In this document: piece by piece, positions 14,924-17,391 of the stretch | Layout: each line of letters opens with the position of its first letter | How positions within the stretch are numbered: the stretch's first letter is position 1 | NCBI GenBank assembly: GCA_964513445.1 | Contig: CAZEMM010000038.1 | Span: 1-17,391 of the forward strand | DNA: 17,391 bases | Reading direction: 5' to 3' | Source of the DNA: Butyricicoccus_A sp964513445 | Lineage (GTDB): Bacteria; Bacillota; Clostridia; Oscillospirales; Butyricicoccaceae | The notes under the pieces: model-generated | Database searches by the model: none | Told to the model about the DNA's origin: nothing | Seen by the model: the letters and a program-made list of their open reading frames with translations, nothing else | Made by a program: the position numbers and the translations under genes

Positions 14924-14952
14924 TTGTGTCCCGCGCACAATGGTGATATAAT
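14924..14952 (+). promoter_or_regulatory. Promoter of the foldase lipoprotein gene
   Basis: TTGTGT (14924-14929), 17-bp spacer, perfect TATAAT (14947-14952), preceded by TGA as an extended -10. The leader is about 80 nt. Confidence 0.83.
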
Positions 14953-14955
14953 ACT

Positions 14956-14979
14956 TGCGTGACACCCATGCGTGACACC
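14956..14979 (+). promoter_or_regulatory. Tandem 11-bp repeat over the start site
   Basis: TGCGTGACACC occurs at 14956-14966 and again at 14969-14979, a 13-bp period, exactly where transcription should begin. A protein bound here would act as a repressor. The binding factor is unknown. Confidence 0.45.
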
Positions 14980-15011
14980 GTGCGCGGCGGGCGTTTTTGC
15001 CGTGCGCACGG
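14978..15011 (+). other. 5'-leader hairpin
   Basis: CCGTGCGC (14978-14985) pairs with GCGCACGG (15004-15011), with further GGC/GCC pairing possible inside and a T-rich apex. No T-run follows, so it is not an attenuator by itself. It may stabilise the mRNA 5' end. Confidence 0.5.
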
Positions 15012-15039
15012 ATTATTATGAAAGAACAGGAGAACGAAC

Positions 15040-16191
15040 ATGAAGCGATTTTTTTCCGCGCTGCTGGCGGGTGTGCTGTGCGTCGGCCTGCTGGCGGGCT
15101 GCGGCTCTGAAAAGGACAATACGCCGGTCGTTATGACGGTGGACGGCGAGGACGTGCAGTCGAGCGAGCTGGCGGCTTACATCGTTTACAACATGATGTA
15201 CTATGAAAACTACTTCGGTATGGACATCAGCTACATGGCGGACGACACCATCTTTGAGGGCATCAAGGATGGCTGCAAGAGCCAGGTGCTGCAATACCGC
15301 GCCATTGATAAGCTGGCCGATCAGGAGGGCATCACGCTGAGCAAGGAATCCGAGCAGGAGCTGGAGGACAATAAAAACGCCAACCGCGAGACGATGGGCT
15401 CCAAGACCAACGGCTTTGCCCGCTGGATCAAGTACACCGTCAAGGGCGACTCCGACCCGTTTGTCGAGTACCTCAACAGCTATGGCTATACCGAGGCGCT
15501 GTATGACAAAAACTGCGAGACCATGCAGCTGGAGGAGGATATCATCCAGAAATATTACGACGACGGCACAGTCACGCAGGAATATAATGATACCTATCTG
15601 CACGCCAAGTCCATCCTGATCTCCGACCAGGACGCGGACGGCAACATCATGACTGGCGACGAGCTGGAGGCCGCAGAACAGAACGCGCAGTCGATTCTGG
15701 ATCAAATCAAGGCCGGCGAGGATTTTGATACGCTGTGGGAGGAAAACAATTCCGATACCGCCCAGAGCGAAAACGGCTATTACTTCACCGAGGGCGACAT
15801 GGTGGAGGAATACTATGAGGGCGCAAAGGCGACCGAGGTCGGCAGCGTCAGCGACGAGCTGGTGTACTATGAGGGCTACGGCTGGTTTATCATCGAACGT
15901 CTTGAGCTGGATGAAGACGCGCTCACCGATCCGGCCTGCTATCTCAACAACTCCGGCGACGAGGATGACGACAGCTGCATCAAGGACGCTATCGGTCAAA
16001 GCCTTATCTCCGACAAGCTGACCGAAATCACCGACGCGATGGAAGTCGAAACCACGGAGGAATATGACAAAATCACGGCATATAACGTCAATACCTATCT
16101 GCCGTTCGCAACCGACGCGTTTGTCACCGAAGGCTCCGGCTCCGTGTCCGATACGCTCACCGCGCTGAAAGGCTCCGGCTCGGGAGAGTAA
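15040..16191 (+). CDS. PrsA/SurA-like peptidyl-prolyl isomerase lipoprotein
   Basis: 383-residue lipoprotein: signal peptide with lipobox Leu18-Ala-Gly-Cys21. A SurA/PrsA-like helical chaperone region follows at about 28-180, beginning PVVMTVDGEDVQSSELAAYI. A parvulin-type domain spans about 185-290, marked by LHAKSILIS (187-195), QSILDQIKAGEDFDTLW (217-233), a GYYFTEGDMVEEYYEGA segment (246-262) and GYGWFIIERLE (279-289). The C-terminus is acidic and ends in a Gly/Ser tail. It is unusually rich in Asp and Glu. It should fold exported proteins on the outer face of the membrane. The start is fixed by AGGAG (15028-15032); an out-of-frame ATG at 15018 is ignored. Placed divergently next to the SLH genes, it may help fold them, which is inference. 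PPIase activity is not certain. Confidence 0.85.
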   Translation: MKRFFSALLAGVLCVGLLAGCGSEKDNTPVVMTVDGEDVQSSELAAYIVYNMMYYENYFGMDISYMADDTIFEGIKDGCKSQVLQYRAIDKLADQEGITLSKESEQELEDNKNANRETMGSKTNGFARWIKYTVKGDSDPFVEYLNSYGYTEALYDKNCETMQLEEDIIQKYYDDGTVTQEYNDTYLHAKSILISDQDADGNIMTGDELEAAEQNAQSILDQIKAGEDFDTLWEENNSDTAQSENGYYFTEGDMVEEYYEGAKATEVGSVSDELVYYEGYGWFIIERLELDEDALTDPACYLNNSGDEDDDSCIKDAIGQSLISDKLTEITDAMEVETTEEYDKITAYNVNTYLPFATDAFVTEGSGSVSDTLTALKGSGSGE

Positions 16192-16215
16192 AATCGCATA
16201 AAATTGCATAAAAGC

Positions 16216-16250
16216 AAAGCAGGCTGATCATGAAGGTCAGCCTGCTTTTT
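16216..16250 (+). terminator. Terminator of the foldase gene
   Basis: AAAGCAGGCTGA (16216-16227) pairs over 12 bp with TCAGCCTGCTTT (16237-16248) around a 9-nt loop and ends in a T-run, 25 bases after the stop. Confidence 0.9.
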
Positions 16251-16293
16251 GGTGAAATCTAAGGATGCGCACAAACGATTCGACAAATCGAGC

Positions 16294-16376
16294 GGGTGGG
16301 GTGCGCCGGTTTCCCCACTTGAACAGAAGCAGTTGCTTTCTTTTTTGCAAAATCATGCAGAGGGAGGGCGCAGTGC
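16294..16376 (+). repeat. Dispersed intergenic repeat, copy B
   Basis: Matches copy A (9527-9609) over 83 bp, same orientation, 4 differences by eye. Here the terminal stem is shorter: GAGGGCG (16364-16370) with CGCCCTC (16377-16383). It lies between the foldase terminator and the clpB control region. Confidence 0.85.
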
Positions 16377-16407
16377 CGCCCTCGTCGGAGGGAGGAAGCA
16401 GGGGATT

Positions 16408-16434
16408 TTAGCACTCGCAAAGCTCGAGTGCTAA
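16408..16434 (+). promoter_or_regulatory. CIRCE element (HrcA operator)
   Basis: TTAGCACTC (16408-16416), nine bases, GAGTGCTAA (16426-16434): an exact match to the CIRCE inverted repeat bound by the heat-shock repressor HrcA. It implies HrcA control of clpB. It lies 29 bp upstream of the visible -35, instead of overlapping or following the promoter as is usual. Confidence 0.95.
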
Positions 16435-16442
16435 AAATTAAC

Positions 16443-16459
16443 GAATTTGTAACAAATTC
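16443..16459. promoter_or_regulatory. 17-bp palindrome between CIRCE and the promoter
   Basis: GAATTTGT-A-ACAAATTC is a perfect 8+1+8 inverted repeat, 8 bp after CIRCE and 4 bp before the -35. It is not a CtsR heptad. A second operator or activator site for clpB is possible. Confidence 0.5.
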
Positions 16460-16463
16460 CCCC

Positions 16464-16492
16464 TTGTCAATCTGTCTAATCGGAATTATAAT
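16464..16492 (+). promoter_or_regulatory. Sigma-A promoter of clpB
   Basis: TTGTCA (16464-16469), 17-bp spacer, perfect TATAAT (16487-16492). The leader is about 60 nt and holds a hairpin: TGGG/CCCA outside ACAGG-GCACA-CCTGT, 16512-16538. Confidence 0.87.
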
Positions 16493-16559
16493 TGCGATTG
16501 AAAGGAAATACTGGGAAACAGGGCACACCTGTGACCCAATGCCAAGGGAGGTTTATTTT

Positions 16560-17391
16560 ATGAACGCACAAAAATACACACAGAAATCATTGGAGGCGAT
16601 ACAGGACGCGCAGTCGCTGTATCAGCAATACACCAACGCGGAGCTGGGACAGGAGCATTTGCTGCTGGCTCTGCTGCAGCAGGACGGCGGATTGATCGCG
16701 CAGCTGATGACCAAAATGGACGTGGATGTGGACGCGATGCGACGCCAGACACAGCAGGCGGTTGAAAAGCTGCCGCGCGTCTCCGGCGGACGCGACGCCA
16801 GCCGGCTGTATATCACCGGCGATATGCAGCGCACGCTCAATGAGGCGGAGCGCGAGGCCGATAATATGAAGGATGACTTCGTATCGGTGGAGCATCTGTT
16901 TCTCGCGCTGCTGGATACCGCGGGCGGCGCGGTACGCGATATCTTCCATAGCTTCCAGCTGGAGCGCAACCGGTTTTTGCAGGCGCTGTCCACCGTGCGC
17001 GGCACACAGCGCGTGACAACCGATTCGCCGGAGGACACCTATGATGCCCTCAAAAAATACGGCACGGATTTGGTACAGTGCGCGCGGGAAAAGAAAATGG
17101 ATCCGATTATCGGACGCGATGATGAAATCCGAAATGTCATCCGCATTTTGTCGCGCAAGACCAAGAACAATCCGGTGCTCATCGGTGAGCCGGGCGTCGG
17201 CAAAACGGCGATCGCGGAGGGACTGGCACAGCGCATTGTGCGCGGCGACGTCCCCGGCGCGCTGAAGGATAAGACCATCTTTTCATTGGATATGGGCTCG
17301 CTGGTCGCGGGCGCAAAATATCGCGGTGAATTTGAGGAACGCCTGAAAGCGGTTTTGAACGAGGTCAAAAAGAGCGAGGGCGGCATCATTC
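16560..17391 (+). CDS. clpB: ClpB disaggregase, N-terminal part (cut by window end)
   Basis: Cytoplasmic Hsp100 ATPase that pulls proteins out of aggregates with DnaK. The first 277 codons are present and the frame is open at the window end; a full ClpB is about 860 residues. The ATG follows AAGGGAGG (16544-16551) at 8 nt. The Clp N-domain has its two repeats at about 5-70 (AELGQEHLLLALL at 27-39) and 80-145 (VSVEHLFLALLD at 108-119). The first AAA+ module starts at about residue 160 with YDALKKYGTDL, has Walker A GEPGVGKT (209-216) and pore-loop Tyr254 (GAKYRGEFEERLK). The short linker and 'LSRKTKNNPVLIGEPGVGKTAI' context separate it from ClpC/ClpA. The sequence ends just before the expected Walker B. 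CIRCE upstream fits heat-shock induction. Confidence 0.95.
   Translation, partial: MNAQKYTQKSLEAIQDAQSLYQQYTNAELGQEHLLLALLQQDGGLIAQLMTKMDVDVDAMRRQTQQAVEKLPRVSGGRDASRLYITGDMQRTLNEAEREADNMKDDFVSVEHLFLALLDTAGGAVRDIFHSFQLERNRFLQALSTVRGTQRVTTDSPEDTYDALKKYGTDLVQCAREKKMDPIIGRDDEIRNVIRILSRKTKNNPVLIGEPGVGKTAIAEGLAQRIVRGDVPGALKDKTIFSLDMGSLVAGAKYRGEFEERLKAVLNEVKKSEGGII

Larger units (their letters stand above)
14742..15039. other. Divergent control region of SLH gene 2 and the foldase gene
   Basis: About 300 bases with two divergent sigma-A promoters roughly 120 bp apart. Between them (about 14806-14923) the sequence is unremarkable. On the foldase side a tandem repeat and a leader hairpin follow the promoter. 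No small gene is supported. Confidence 0.7.

Noticed and set aside
15018..15020. Upstream ATG in the foldase leader
   Set aside because: It is out of frame with the lipoprotein and has no Shine-Dalgarno; the ATG at 15040 has AGGAG and begins a proper signal peptide.
16464..16480. CtsR operator in the clpB promoter
   Set aside because: GTCAATCTGTCTAA lacks the paired GTCAAA heptads of CtsR; only CIRCE is a clear stress operator here.

Overview
The window looks like chromosome of a butyrate-producing Clostridia member, probably Oscillospirales and close to Butyricicoccus/Agathobaculum. That placement is inferred from a Bcd-EtfB-EtfA operon, sigma-A promoters that often carry an extended -10 (TGn), strong GGAGG ribosome binding sites, a HrcA/CIRCE heat-shock operator, a DUF1836 protein and Oscillospiraceae-style SLH surface proteins. 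No phage, transposase, integrase, CRISPR array, tRNA or rRNA was seen.

Layout. 1-319: noncoding edge and promoter. 320-3421: operon for butyryl-CoA dehydrogenase and both subunits of its (probably bifurcating) electron-transfer flavoprotein, closed by a strong terminator. 3661-4320 (minus): ClpP-fold TepA-like peptidase. 4321-4821: AT-rich divergent region with a cluster of perfect DnaA boxes. 4822-5622: lipoprotein with an internally duplicated domain. 5672-6232 (minus) and 6400-7083 (plus): DUF1836 regulator-like gene divergent from a hemolysin III/PAQR membrane protein, with a palindrome between them. 7168-9350 (minus): overlapping OmpR/PhoB-type response regulator and sensor kinase. 9351-10008: noncoding, with a dispersed repeat and several strong hairpins. 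10009-14741 (minus): two paralogous secreted proteins (signal peptide, beta-helix-like region, Big2 domain, three SLH repeats), each with its own promoter and terminator. 15040-16191: PrsA/SurA-like foldase lipoprotein. 16192-16559: terminator, second copy of the dispersed repeat, CIRCE, a second palindrome and a promoter. 16560-end: clpB, cut by the window edge.

How the parts fit. The first operon is core energy metabolism: crotonyl-CoA reduction to butyryl-CoA, likely coupled to ferredoxin reduction. From 7 kb on, most genes concern the cell envelope and stress: a two-component system, two wall-anchored surface proteins, an exported-protein foldase next to and divergent from them, and the ClpB disaggregase. 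The most unusual structure is around the surface-protein pair. The Big2-encoding segment is about 97% identical at DNA level, the SLH part is less similar and the displayed region is unrelated. The two genes also share an 83-bp 3' flanking block, and a 16-bp sequence in that block recurs as a perfect inverted copy in the promoter region of the second gene. The DnaA-box cluster far from any dnaA gene is the second notable point.
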